DNA from: Nitzschia sp. pyKryTriq1
Taxonomy: Eukaryota > Bacillariophyta > Bacillariophyceae > Bacillariales > Bacillariaceae
Direction of reading: 5' to 3'
DNA: 64,000 nt
NCBI GenBank assembly: GCA_956465555.1
Contig: OY101124.1
Span: 62,001 to 126,000 of the forward strand
The translations under genes and the position numbers were made by a program. The number at the start of each line of letters is the position of its first letter. Positions within the stretch are counted from its first letter, which is position 1. A model generated the notes under the pieces. That model searched no databases and was not told the origin of the DNA. It worked only from the letters and a program-made list of their open reading frames with translations. This document shows, piece by piece, positions 21,285 through 32,099 of this stretch.

Positions 21285-21390
21285 TCAATAAGGGAGAATC
21301 CTGTTCAGCAAAACTCGTTCATGCTCCCTGAAAAGTTTCTCTAGCTGGTTCTTAGTAAATCCATCAGCGATATTTTCTTCTGATCATGCA
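21285..21390 (-). mobile_element. Ty1/copia retrotransposon fossil (end of pol)
   Basis: On the minus strand this stretch reads as the last part of a copia-type polyprotein, the end of the RNase H region (ENIADGFTKNQLEKLF, matching the common NIAD-x-FTK ending). Nothing else of the element (gag, protease, integrase, reverse transcriptase) is recognisable next to it and no pair of terminal repeats is visible. It is a broken, probably old fragment of the diatom copia group. Confidence 0.55.
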
Positions 21391-22386
21391 AAATGCCTCT
21401 ATTAAACTGGATTACCGAGAATGGTGATGGTGGTTTATTCATTTGCCATGGTGTTGTGTTGTTATTGTTGTCACTTTGTGATTATTGTCATCTGATTTTG
21501 TTGCTTTGAAGAAGGATTTTTTAAAACCAATCAAACATCATGATCCTTCATACAAACAGTGATTCAATGCAAGAATATGAATCTCAGTGTTCCATTGTCT
21601 CCATTGTCTTTCCTCTTAGAAGCAAATTTTTGATGCTGTAATCATACACCTTATTTATGTTCAAAACCATGAGGAACAAAGTGAAATGATATTTAACCCC
21701 TGCTATATCTCATAGTAGACTTTTACCTGTAGAATATTTCTCGGGAATCACAAAGGTCCCAACAAAGTTTTTTATGCCCCAAATGGCTTGGGATTTCAGG
21801 GATCTCAGCACCCTGCCTGCTTTGCGTTCATGGGCAGCAAAACACTTACTTGAATTGGAAACTGGAGGATTGTACTTACTCTACAAATAATTCGAATGCT
21901 TGTATACCTTAATATGAGTCCTTGCATGCTATAAAGATACTAGTATCAAACAATTAGAGTAATTTGGGTTGTCTTTCCATCATCAACTTGTAAAAACGAA
22001 AAACTGGACATTGGTGATATGAATGGAAGAGGACAAGAAATAAAATGAAACGAAAGTGTGCAAGTTGCAGAGGTAATGTCAGAGCAAGATGCAATACAAT
22101 AAGCCAATCTGCTAAGTAATTGCTCCATCCAGCCAGCGTTCGTTCGTTCTAAATATCATCGCAATGAAATACCGGTAATTTGGCTACACGCTTCGTTTGA
22201 TCATAATCCTGGTTTTTTTTGAAAATCATCAACCTTACCAAAACATTTATATTTAGTATTCTAGGGAAATACAATATTCGCCCGCCATACATTTGGACCA
22301 GTTTATGGCTTTCGTTGGATAAAGACATATAAATGCGAGACAAACACTTAACTAGACACCCAATAAGGCTAGAAGCAAAGAAATAG

Positions 22387-22568
22387 CGTAAATCAGCTAA
22401 GTTATTGAATCTCGTGTTTCCCGCGATCCAAGTATGAGTCTTCGAGCAATGAAGTCAACATTCAACTCAGTCTCGACGTAAATCAGCTAAGTTATTGAAT
22501 ATCGTTGTTTCCAGCGATCCAAGTATGAATCTTCGAGCAATGAAGTCAACATTCAACTCAGTCTCGAC
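22387..22568. repeat. Tandem duplication, ~91-bp unit, two copies
   Basis: CGTAAATCAGCTAAGTTATT starts both copies (22388 and about 22479). They differ at a handful of positions and end with CAACTCAGTCTCGA. Confidence 0.85.
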
Positions 22569-22573
22569 TCCGA

Positions 22574-23612
22574 CGATCATTTCATTATGTCCGCACTAAC
22601 GACCGCATTCTCAACAAGTCTAGCTCTAATCAATCACAAGACTTAAAAAGGAGGCCGCCTTCCCCGAATGTATCGAAAACCAGCTCTACAAAGACGATCA
22701 CTTCGTTATGTCCGACCTAACGACCGTATTCTAAACAATTCCAGCCTATCCACCTAATTGTCGAGGAGACCATCAGAAAGCTTTAAGTTCGATAAGTAAC
22801 ATTGCTTATGCTATGAGCCATGACCGTATTCTAAACAATTCCAGCCTATCCACCTAATTCAATCACAAGACTTAAAAAGGAGGCCGCCTTCCCCGAATGT
22901 ATCGAAAACCAGCTCTACAAAGACGATCACTTCGTTATGTCCGACCTAACGACCGTATTCTAAACAATTCCAGCCTATCCACCTAATTGTCGAGGAGACC
23001 ATCAGAAAGCTTTAAGTTCGATAAGTAACATTACTTATGCTATGAGCCATGACCGTATTCTAAACAATTCCAGCCTATCCACCTAATTCAATCACAAGAC
23101 TTAAAAACGAGGCCGCCTTCCCCGAATGTATCGAAAACCAGCTCTACAAAGACGATCACTTCGTTATGTCCGACCTAACGACCGTATTCTAAACAATTCC
23201 AGCCTATCAACCTAATTGTCGAGGAGACCATCAGAAAGCTTTAAGTTCGATAAGTAACATTACTTATGCTATGAGCCATGACCGTATTCTAAACAATTCC
23301 AGCCTATCCACCTAATTCAATCACAAGACTTAAAAACGAGGCCGCCTTCCCCGAATGTATCGAAAACCAGCTCTACAAAGACGATCACTTCGTTATGTCC
23401 GACCTAACGACCGTATTCTAAACAATTCCAGCCTATCAACCTAATTGTCGAGGAGACCATCAGAAAGCTTTAAGTTCGATAAGTAACATTACTTATGCTA
23501 TGAGCCATGACCGTATTCTAAACAATTCCAGCCTATCCACCTAATTCTCGAGGAGACCATCAGAAAGCTTTAAGTTCGATAAGTAAAATTGCTTATGCTT
23601 TGAGCCATCATA
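22574..23612. repeat. Tandem array, 229-bp unit, about 4.5 copies
   Basis: CAATCACAAGACTTAAAAA starts at 22631, 22860, 23089 and 23318, an exact 229-bp period. Each unit contains GACCGTATTCTAAACAATTC twice, so the unit is itself composite. Copies are almost identical, implying recent expansion or homogenisation. The outer copies at both ends are diverged or truncated. Confidence 0.95.
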
Positions 23613-23875
23613 TCTTCCACCATAAGTCTCACTTAAAAAGAGACTGTGTGACCAGATCGGTTTTCCTCATTAGCCAGAAACCCCCTTGCCTCTCCAATGA
23701 TTCCTATTATATATTTTTTGTATGGTTACTGAGTCCTCAACACCGTCTGAATGTCTTGTGAGACTCTTAACTCAGCCTTTAAGTGGAGGAAAATTTAGTG
23801 TGTTGAAAATCCGTCTGATCTAAAAACGAATGGCTTGATTGATTCAAAGAAGCGAGGTTCTTCCAGAGCTAGGGT

Positions 23876-24220
23876 GAAAGCTTGGTAAGTTTAGCAGTAA
23901 TACGCGCTGAGCATAATCAGTGGGTCGTTGATTTTGTTTTCCGATGTGCGGGGTCTTGGTGTTGATGTGAGTACAGCAGTAGATGGTTTAGAAAGCTTGG
24001 TAAGTTTAGGAGTAATACGCGCTGAGCATAATCAGTGGGTCGTTGATTTCGTTTTCCGATGTGCGGCGTCTTGGTGTTGATGTGAGTACAGCAGTAGATG
24101 GTTTAGAAAGCTTGGTAAGTTTAGGAGTAATACGCGCTGAGCATAATCAGTGGGTCGTTGATTTCGTTTTCCGATGTGCGGGGTCTTGGTGTTGATGTGA
24201 GTACAGCAGTAGATGTTTTA
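23876..24220. repeat. Tandem array, 115-bp unit, three copies
   Basis: GAAAGCTTGGTAAGTTTA starts at 23876, 23991 and 24106. The copies differ by only a few bases. Confidence 0.95.
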
Positions 24221-25006
24221 GCAAAAAAAATTTCCAGGCTGATCGATGCGATAGATGAGGAAGAATGCTGTAGAATTTAATATTATTTTATCGAATCAGT
24301 ATTTAATTCACTATTCTACTCCTTAAGCGTATTCTTTGACTGCGAACGAAACGTAAGAAAGGAAAATGATATCTTTTTTGCAAAGGAAAATAATATCGTT
24401 TTCGCAATGGTAGATAAGTCTGTTTTTATACCACTTCCACGCTTCGCTACGCGACACAACACTTGAATCGAAAGGACAATGATATCGTTTTCGCAAGGAC
24501 AATGGTAGATAGCTGGTTTGACCTTGAAGTGATCTATTGTCACCTCAGAGGAAACTGTTGCAGATACTTCCGGAGTAAATACGTCTGTTCTTATACCGCT
24601 GAGATACTTCCGGAGTAAATAAGTCTGTTTTTATACCGCTGCCACGCTTTGCTACGCGACACAACAGTTGAACCGCGGTCCGGGCTCCCGATGCAGCGAG
24701 GTGCCTTTTCGTTATTTACTCACAATTTTTTCGTTTGGTTTAATTTTAAGTGATTACTTGCCACATCGGAGGAAACTGTTGCAGATAGATTTTTTAATGT
24801 TATACTTCTGCCTTGCTGCTCGAAGATTAAAAATTTAGACCGATTGGTTGATGCAAAAGGTCTACTAATTAGTTGCCGTGTCTCACTTGAGGCTGTATCT
24901 TTTGGAGAATTAACGAATTCTTCAGTAACGCTGCAGCTCTATGACTGATTCTGCCGAAATTTGTTATGATGTTTCTGTGATTTCACTTATTACATCAATA
25001 GCAATA

Positions 25007-25503
25007 TCTATTTCTTTTTATCATTGCCTATCTAGAGCCGTACCGGAGACAAGGACATGAGTGTGAATAAAGATCGGCGCGACTGAGTGAAGGAGGCGAG
25101 GTAACTCATGGCTGTGTGTTGACGGTGTTCATAAATTGGAGTAGTCCTTGTTGGACAAATGGGCAAAAGCAACATCTATTTCTTTTTAGCATTGCCTATC
25201 TAGAGCCGTATCGGAGACAAGGACATGAGTGTGAATAAAGATCGGCGCGACTGAGTGAAGGAGGCGAGGTAACTCATGGCTGTGTGTTGACGGTGTTCAT
25301 AAATTGGAGTAGTCCTTGTTGGACAAATGGGCAAAAGCAACATCTATTTCTTTTTAGCATTGCCTATCTAGAGCCGTACCGGAGACAAGGACATGAGTGT
25401 GAATAAAGATCGGCGCGACTGAGTGAAGGAGGCGAGGTAACTCATGGCTGTGTGTTGACGGTGTTCATAAATTGGAGTAGTCCTTGTTGGACAAATGGGC
25501 AAT
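25007..25503. repeat. Tandem array, 168-bp unit, three copies
   Basis: TCTATTTCTTTTTA starts at 25007, 25175 and 25343. Units are nearly identical and end with GTTGGACAAATGGGCAA. Confidence 0.95.
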
Positions 25504-26679
25504 GTTGGGTGAATCGCCTTTCTACCTCTGTATTCACATCTTTTGATGGACACCTCTTTTGGAGCTTGGGACTCACAAATTATAGTCAATTTAGAAATCA
25601 TAGTTTGAGTTGTTTTTGGTTCCCCAGTGATCTTCTCCATGACAGAGAGTATTGCGAGCTTTCATGGGCAATTCTGAGTTTTTCTGTTGTATCTACAAAA
25701 TTACAAGCAGGAAGAAACATCTTAAAATTTTGATAGGCATTAGTAGTTGATTCGATGACCCCTCATCAAACAATGGTTGTACAATCCTCCCCTTTATTCA
25801 GAGGGGAAGTAGTTGTAAAATACTCGTTCAGCCATTTCCCATTCGCATTCACACCATCCAACTGCACCGTATAACTCCCCATCCAATGATAACAAGCCTC
25901 ACTCCCATCACGAAGAAGTACATTAAAGCTTTTTTCATTGTCCAACTTTTCCTATTGTTTATGCAATAGTTTTTTGTCCCTGACTCTATTACTACTACAA
26001 CTCTACTACAAAAAGTGCTCTCTCTAATTTAGCTACTGATATACTACTTTGTAAAGCACCAGTACCTTGACGTCAAGAGCCATGAACGAACGTCTCTCTC
26101 TCTCTCTCTTGTTGCACCAGAACGGCAGGACTTGTACTTGTAAACTGGTGAGGAGTAAAATACAAGTTTTGGAATAAATTCCGACACTACGAGAAGGAAG
26201 CGAGAAATGCCGGTATCATACCTGGTGGTACGTACCGTACTGTCGGTACCGCACAGGAACTGATGACGTGTGTCCGTCTGTCCTTGGTCAGACTCTGTCT
26301 CTGTCTGTTCGATTTACGCGGCATTGCCCTTTCACGCACTGCCTCCACCTTGCCTGCCTGCGTGTACATACAGTTTGTGCAGTCGGAGAGAAATCCTGAT
26401 GCACAACATTGGCTTTTGATACAAAGCACTCGTATGTACCAGTATTCAAGCTTTCTGCAAACAACACACGAACTGGGAACGAGAAGACAGCATACTGAGT
26501 TCGAGCACAAGTAGTATTGACGCCTCCAATTTGAGTTGTCTGTATTCTAGATTTCAAGATCAAGATTAGATTGATTTGAAGCCCGTACAGCAGGGACCTA
26601 TCCACACCGGTGCCTTGTACTTGTACTTGTACTTGTACTTGTACCAGTATTGGTATTGGTATTGGTATTGGTATTGAAC

Positions 26680-28767
26680 ATGTCCCAAATGCATGCTCGC
26701 CGCGTACCAAACCCGTTTGCGGCAGGAGGAGGAGGGCGCGGTTCCACTTCTTCGCGTCGGGTGAACTACAGCGATTTTCGCTACAACAACGGGCACCAGC
26801 ACCAGCATCGACACCGTGGACGCGGCAGCTATTGCATTGGAATTGTGCTGTTCTTGCTCATCTGCGTGTACTCCATGTACCCATCGTCGCAGCCTTATTA
26901 CTACGCCTATGACAGCGCCTTGTTGCCACCTTCAGCATCGGCATCGGCATCGGCACCAGAGAGCGCAAGCACGAGTACAACTGCGAGTGCGAGTAAAAGC
27001 ACTCGTACCGCGGATACCCTCTTCGAGCACAGAGAGAGGAAAGCGCCAGTTTCCGCCGCGCCAGTGCCGGTGCCAGTGCCAGAACGGGGACAAGTACTAC
27101 AAGTACACGCATCTCCCAGCGATGGCGCTTCTGGTGCTGCTGGCGTCAATATCAATGACAAAGCCAACGACGGCATTGAAAGCGCTGACCGTCATGATGG
27201 TGCCGATGCTAGTACCGATGGTGATGTTGATGGTGATGGTGATGGCGGTAGCGATGGCGATGGCGATGGCGATGGTGATGGTGGTATCGATGCTGATGTG
27301 AATCTTGATAGCGTTGACGAACCAAACAATGAGCCAGAAGTCTCGGCCGATGATGACGCTACCAATACCAATACCAAGAAAGGAGTTCAAGATTCTGGCG
27401 ACGCGGACGCTGACGCCGAAGATGTGCGACCACCTCCGCCTCACCCTTCACCTGTGGAAATTGGTCAGCATCAGAGCGATGGTAAAAGTAAAAGTAAAAG
27501 TGCTGCAAAACTACCTCCAACACTGATGCCACCTCAAAATATGAGCGTGGCTGACAAGTCCTTGATATCTTCTCACACGACCAAGAGCGTGGGTATTATT
27601 TCAGTCGACGCGGATACAAACACTACGCTATTTCTTCCAAGGAACAGTGAGAACACGTCATTTGAAAATCAGACAACAGCAGTCGCAGTGAACAGCAACT
27701 TACAGAATGCTACAGCACTGGATGGGGGTGCAGGTGCCAACACTACACATACAGGTAATGCTACTACACACGCTGGTACAGGGACAGGGACAGGGACAGG
27801 CAGTGTTGCAGTCAACCGAACCGAGCTGGTAAACACAGCCGACAGCGAAAACCAAACCGAGAGTCAAATTGGCATCTTGCACTCAGACTCCGATAGCAAT
27901 ATGACGAAAATCATCCACACTTTCAATATTACACATACAAGTAGTGCAACTGGGGCGACAGATGAAACAATCCGCTCCAATACGTCGACAATCAAGAATG
28001 AAACACTCCAAAACGACGACTCTGCTCAATTCGAACACTCCAATGTCACCATCAACAACGCGACGCCTCTGGTCAATGCCACTTTGTTGGCCCCACTCAA
28101 TGATGAGACGCTACACGTACCGTCCGGAAACGTCACTAGTACGATCCCATTTCAGAACATTGCATCCACGACTACGACTACGACTACGACTACGACTATG
28201 GACCTACTTTTCAACCAAACAGCTCCTCTCGCCGAGAATGTGACATCATTGGTCAACAAAACAACCATGAATGAAAATAAGAATGCTACAGCTTCAGCGA
28301 CAGTTGCCTTACTCGAACCGAAACTACCTTTAAAAAAGAATCAGGAGAAGTCGAGGGGGGAGGACAAAGCCAAAGCGAAAGTAATGGAACCAGAGAAGAT
28401 TCCAACGAATAATTCTACCGCAACAAACGTCACGGCAGTCGCGAGCAACAGCAATGAGACACTGGGAGGAATTTTGGACGGTTCTAGCGATGCTGTCAAT
28501 TCTGTCAATGCGAGTGGAACTGGCATTGTTGGTCCTCAAAGGACCACCCCCACCGCTGAAGACAAGTCGACTTTGGCACTACTAGAGACGAACTCAACGA
28601 TGACCGCCAACGTCAAGGTCAACAACGTGTCGGCGACAATAATCAATATCACGGCTCCAAGTGCTCGTGCTGATGGGCTCTTGAATGCCACAAATTCGAG
28701 TTTTCCCTTAGCGGCAAAAATCGGTAACCTTCGTGGTAAGAAAGGGAGGCGAACCAGGAGAAGATAG
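26680..28767 (+). CDS. Type II membrane protein with dense N-glycosylation sequons
   Basis: I start at the ATG at 26680; the frame is open to 26650, but those codons only translate a TTGGTA microsatellite. That leaves 695 residues. A short basic N-terminus precedes one hydrophobic segment (YCIGIVLFLLICVYSMYP, about residues 50-67), so the rest should lie in the lumen or outside. It is low-complexity: Ala/Ser/Pro and DGDGDG stretches, then about 400 residues packed with several dozen N-x-S/T sites (NTTLFLPRNSENTSF, NHSLVV-type spacing), ending in a basic tail KKGRRTRRR. No folded domain is visible. A heavily glycosylated wall- or Golgi-associated scaffold is plausible, and the composition recalls mucins, but this is inference. 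Repeats of ACGACT, GATGGC and CGGCAT type should vary in length between strains. Confidence 0.6.
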   Translation: MSQMHARRVPNPFAAGGGGRGSTSSRRVNYSDFRYNNGHQHQHRHRGRGSYCIGIVLFLLICVYSMYPSSQPYYYAYDSALLPPSASASASAPESASTSTTASASKSTRTADTLFEHRERKAPVSAAPVPVPVPERGQVLQVHASPSDGASGAAGVNINDKANDGIESADRHDGADASTDGDVDGDGDGGSDGDGDGDGDGGIDADVNLDSVDEPNNEPEVSADDDATNTNTKKGVQDSGDADADAEDVRPPPPHPSPVEIGQHQSDGKSKSKSAAKLPPTLMPPQNMSVADKSLISSHTTKSVGIISVDADTNTTLFLPRNSENTSFENQTTAVAVNSNLQNATALDGGAGANTTHTGNATTHAGTGTGTGTGSVAVNRTELVNTADSENQTESQIGILHSDSDSNMTKIIHTFNITHTSSATGATDETIRSNTSTIKNETLQNDDSAQFEHSNVTINNATPLVNATLLAPLNDETLHVPSGNVTSTIPFQNIASTTTTTTTTTTMDLLFNQTAPLAENVTSLVNKTTMNENKNATASATVALLEPKLPLKKNQEKSRGEDKAKAKVMEPEKIPTNNSTATNVTAVASNSNETLGGILDGSSDAVNSVNASGTGIVGPQRTTPTAEDKSTLALLETNSTMTANVKVNNVSATIINITAPSARADGLLNATNSSFPLAAKIGNLRGKKGRRTRRR

Positions 28768-29032
28768 ATAGAGTTATTATACACAAAATACAAGAACATT
28801 CGTACACACTGTGCGAATTATAGTGCATACTATCAGTGCCATATATAGATTACGAACCTATCGCTACCTATCGCTACCGAGAGCTGAGATTACAAGGATT
28901 AATCACTCACTGCCATAGCTCTATACTAGTCTACGAAGTGCTTCTACTCTTCCGATACTCTTTCTGATGTGCACTCAGTATTCGTCAGCACCACCGAGAA
29001 CTGCTACTCCGAGTACGTACTGAGTATACGAT
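28768..29032. other. Convergent 3' intergenic region
   Basis: 265 bp between the ends of the sequon-rich gene (+) and SOD (-). CTATCGCTAC appears twice near 28860; nothing else notable. Confidence 0.4.
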
Positions 29033-29848
29033 CTACTTGGAGACAGCCTCCAAACGAGCTTCCACTACGTCCCAGTTGACAATGTCCCAGACCGCGCTGA
29101 CGTACTTGGGGCGACGGTTCCTGTAGTCGACATAATAAGCATGCTCCCAGACATCGATACCGAGGAGGGGTTTCAAACCAGTAGTTGCCTCCAAAGGATC
29201 TTGGTTCGCACAAGTCGCAACTTCCAATGCGCCACTTTTTGTGTTGTATCCGAGCCATCCCCACCCGCTTCCTTGAATGGCGATCGTCGTGGCACTCATT
29301 TCATCCTTCATAGCTTGGACACTTCCGAACCTCTCGGCGATCTTTGCTCTCAGAGAAGAACTGGGTCCTGACGACTTGGGAGCCACTGAAAGGAAACGAG
29401 AAAGTCAGAACGTGCATTGCGGTATGATGGCATGATGGCATGATGGCATGCTGCAGTGCAGTGCAGTGCGGTACTTGTACTTACAGTTTTCCCAGAACAA
29501 GCAGTGGTTGATGTGCCCCCCTCCGTTAAACTTGAGGGCGCCCTGCAGCGCGATGGTGGCAGAGACATCTCCAGCGGCCATGGCGGCGTCGATCTTCTCC
29601 ACGGTGGCGTTGAGGTTGGCGACGTAGGTGTTGTGGTGAAAGGAGTGATGAATCTCCATGGTCTCGGCGGAAATCGCGGGTTCCAGAGCGCTGTAATCAT
29701 ACGCCAAGTCAGGGAGGGTGGCGGGTATTCCGCCCGAGAGCGAACTCAACAGGGCAGCGCTGTTCTTGGCGACCGCCGTCGGGAGTTTGGAGGATTGGAG
29801 GTTGACCGCGGCGCGGAGGGCGGAATCGATGATGAGCTTTCCGGGCAT
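29033..29848 (-). CDS. Fe/Mn superoxide dismutase, probably mitochondrial
   Basis: Exons 29848-29485 and 29385-29033 (intron 99 nt, GTAAGT...TTTCAG, phase 1), 238 residues. Converts superoxide to peroxide and oxygen. The first 40 residues are basic and Ala/Ser-rich, like a presequence; the enzyme starts at [16 protein letters not shown]. Metal-site segments are all present: EIHHSFHH (first ligand His67), [13 protein letters not shown], and [16 protein letters not shown] with the Asp and His ligands. GSGWGWLGY and the GGGHINH form favour the Mn type. The usual Lys in HHSKHH is Phe70 here. The family frame is open 21 codons further upstream, but Met at 29848 gives the better presequence. Functional by appearance. 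Confidence 0.9.
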
Positions 29849-30456
29849 GTTGCTTTGGTTCGATGGTCGACGAAGTGCAAGTATGTATGTATCGGTACTT
29901 GTACAGCACAAGGCAAAGGTTTATTGCTCTTATAGATGTGGAGAAAGAATGATGCGATGACCCGTTGCGCTCTGCATCATGCGAAAAAGATCTTCTCTGC
30001 TTTTTTTTTGTCGTGTTCTCATACCGCAGTCTGTGCCTGTACCGTACATAACTCATACGGTAGTAGACGAGGAGGAGCAGGAGAGGAGGAGGAGGAGGAG
30101 GACAGGAGTCGTCTGTAATCTGTACTGGACCACCAGTAACCCGTAACGTGCACGCGTACCACATGTACTGTACAGTACCTGGTACATACGGTACCTTACC
30201 TGGTACCGGTACGTAATATACTGGTGTATCGTTCGCTCGCATGCGCGCGTGCAGTCACGGGCACTTTTGATCCGGGACTGCTCGGTGCAGCATTTTTTTA
30301 GCGTTACTGTATTTTTTGTTTTCATCATGCATCATGCATCATGCATCATCAATCCATAAAACCCAAAACCGGGGCGTGCGGATTGGAGCTGTAGCGAGAA
30401 CCATGCATGAATGGCTGCCAAGCTCCCCTGTCTTGTTATTGACTATTGTCGCTTGA
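29849..30456. promoter_or_regulatory. Divergent promoter region, SOD / glycosyltransferase-like gene
   Basis: Holds a (GAGGAG)n stretch at 30070-30102, a GTAC tract at 30163-30215 (CTGTACAGTACCTGGTAC) and a CATCATG run at 30325-30350. No gene or named element. Confidence 0.4.
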
Positions 30457-31872
30457 ATGAAATGGAGAAGAAGAACGAGTGCCATGGTGTCATTTCGCAG
30501 GTTGGAACGCGTGCTTTGGTTCTTCTTGGTTTGGATCGGATCGACCTCGCTGTGGATGGGAATTTCGTTGCAAGATCCGAGCGATACAAGGCTCGTGGGA
30601 TCTTTGAGTACAGGTAAAGGTGCAAGTACGCGTGCAAGCACGATCAATCTGAATCAAACGACGGCACATCAACAAGGGCATGCACTGGTAGGTGCATCTG
30701 AACTTGTACTTGTACCTATGCCCATGCCCATGCCCATGCCCACCAACCAGCATCAGTCTCGCACGGATTCTTTTCTGTGGACCTCAAACCCAGTCATTCC
30801 TGATTGGATGAAAGAGTACATGGATTGGCATGCGTCTGTGGTGGCAACATTGAGTCTAGACAACTGGGAACACTACAACTTTCTGGTCTTGAGGTGTTAT
30901 CGCAAGGATGAACGATGTGGAGGGGTCAGCGATCGCCTCAAACCAGTTCCGTTGATGGTGCTGGCGGCGCAACGATCAAACCGCGTCCTCTTTATTGACT
31001 GGGATCGACCGTGTCCCTTGTCTGAATTTCTAGTGCCACCACCGGGAGGCTTTCAATGGGCTGCGCCGACCTTTCTACTTTCGATTTTTCAGGAGCACCC
31101 AAGTTTGGTACTCACCAGGGCGGCCAATTTGATCGAACGATGTCAAGACAGCGATGCCAAGCTGATTCAAAACCACATTCATGATACTCAAGGTGGAATG
31201 ACACAGTACGACCGTGAGCTTGGGACGGGATCTTTTCAGCAAATCTACCACGAACTGTTTCGAATCTTCTTTGTACCATCCCCCGGCGTTCAACGATTGA
31301 TTGATTTGCAGCTCCAGTTGAAAGTCCAGACGAATGATGGCAGCCTCTCTACCAAAAATCATTCCCTGTTATTGGTGGAAGGCGAGTACAGTGTCGCCCA
31401 TTATCGTGCTGAATATGGCAGAGAAATAAGTCGACACCCCTTATTGACTGAGCCTGCCTTTCTGCGCAAAGTGGCTATAAACGCCATTCGCTGTGCGTCC
31501 GAATTGCAACCCCAGCGAGTCCCGATCTACTTTGCCTCGGACAATGCCTTGGCCTTAGAAACAGCCCGGGAACTCGCGACGACCTTGCACTACCCAATCA
31601 TCACTTTTGATCGGAGCGAAAAGGTACCTTTGAAATTGGACGACTACAACAAAACGACACCTGTTCGTCCCAGTGATTATTACAGTACCTTTGTGGATTT
31701 GTACGTGGCAGGAAGTGGTAAGTGTGTGACACACGGACGAGGAGGCTTTGGGCGATTTGCTTCTCTTTTGAGTTTCAATGCCAGTTGTTCGTTCAAACAT
31801 GTCAAACAATTCTTTCCGGTAACTTGTGAAGGGCGGTCGCCATTTCGAGGGATTGCCTCTAGTTACAAATAG
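30457..31872 (+). CDS. Type II membrane glycosyltransferase-like protein
   Basis: 471 residues. The N-terminus (RRLERVLWFFLVWIGSTSLW, about residues 14-33) is a Golgi-type signal anchor, followed by a low-complexity stem with an encoded PMPMPMPMP repeat. The folded part starts near residue 105 with PDWMKEYMDWHASV, then RCGGVSDRLKPVPLMVLAAQ and VLFIDWDRPCPLSEFL. The C-terminal half has VPIYFASDNALALETAREL, a GT-B-like beta-alpha unit, and CVTHGRGGFGRFASLLS. CGG-x2-DRL followed by a Rossmann strand is how several fucosyltransferase families begin, so a Golgi fucosyltransferase is my best guess. I cannot fix the CAZy family. Met10 is an alternative start. Single exon; Cys residues and three NxS/T sites fit a luminal domain. 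Confidence 0.6.
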   Translation: MKWRRRTSAMVSFRRLERVLWFFLVWIGSTSLWMGISLQDPSDTRLVGSLSTGKGASTRASTINLNQTTAHQQGHALVGASELVLVPMPMPMPMPTNQHQSRTDSFLWTSNPVIPDWMKEYMDWHASVVATLSLDNWEHYNFLVLRCYRKDERCGGVSDRLKPVPLMVLAAQRSNRVLFIDWDRPCPLSEFLVPPPGGFQWAAPTFLLSIFQEHPSLVLTRAANLIERCQDSDAKLIQNHIHDTQGGMTQYDRELGTGSFQQIYHELFRIFFVPSPGVQRLIDLQLQLKVQTNDGSLSTKNHSLLLVEGEYSVAHYRAEYGREISRHPLLTEPAFLRKVAINAIRCASELQPQRVPIYFASDNALALETARELATTLHYPIITFDRSEKVPLKLDDYNKTTPVRPSDYYSTFVDLYVAGSGKCVTHGRGGFGRFASLLSFNASCSFKHVKQFFPVTCEGRSPFRGIASSYK

Positions 31873-32099
31873 CGACCGGGGGGCATTCTACCGGTAGTAG
31901 CAATTCGAGTAGTGTGGAATAGAAATACCTGGTAAATGTATGGACTCGATAAATCAAAATCAGTGAAAGATCTAGCACTCCTATTGCTTTAGAGTTTAGA
32001 GATATTACACACCCTACAGGTAGAAGTACTCCTACAGGTACTACAGACGTAAGTACATTCTTCCTACATGTACTACCGGTACAGACATGAGTACATTGG

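Larger units (their letters stand above)
21391..26640. other. Gene-free, AT-rich, satellite-bearing stretch
   Basis: About 5 kb without a credible gene. The arrays at 22387-22568, 22574-23612, 23876-24220 and 25007-25503 are listed separately. The stretches between them (21400-22380, 23620-23870, 24225-25000, 25510-26640) are AT-rich and show only short ORFs. At 24350-24670 short phrases recur (GATATCGTTTTCGCAA; CTACGCGACACAAC; ACTTCCGGAGTAAATA). GTAC motifs, common elsewhere, are nearly absent until about 26220. Confidence 0.6.

Noticed and set aside
22574-23612. CRISPR-like array
   Set aside because: Direct tandem units with no variable spacers, in a eukaryotic genome; this is a satellite.
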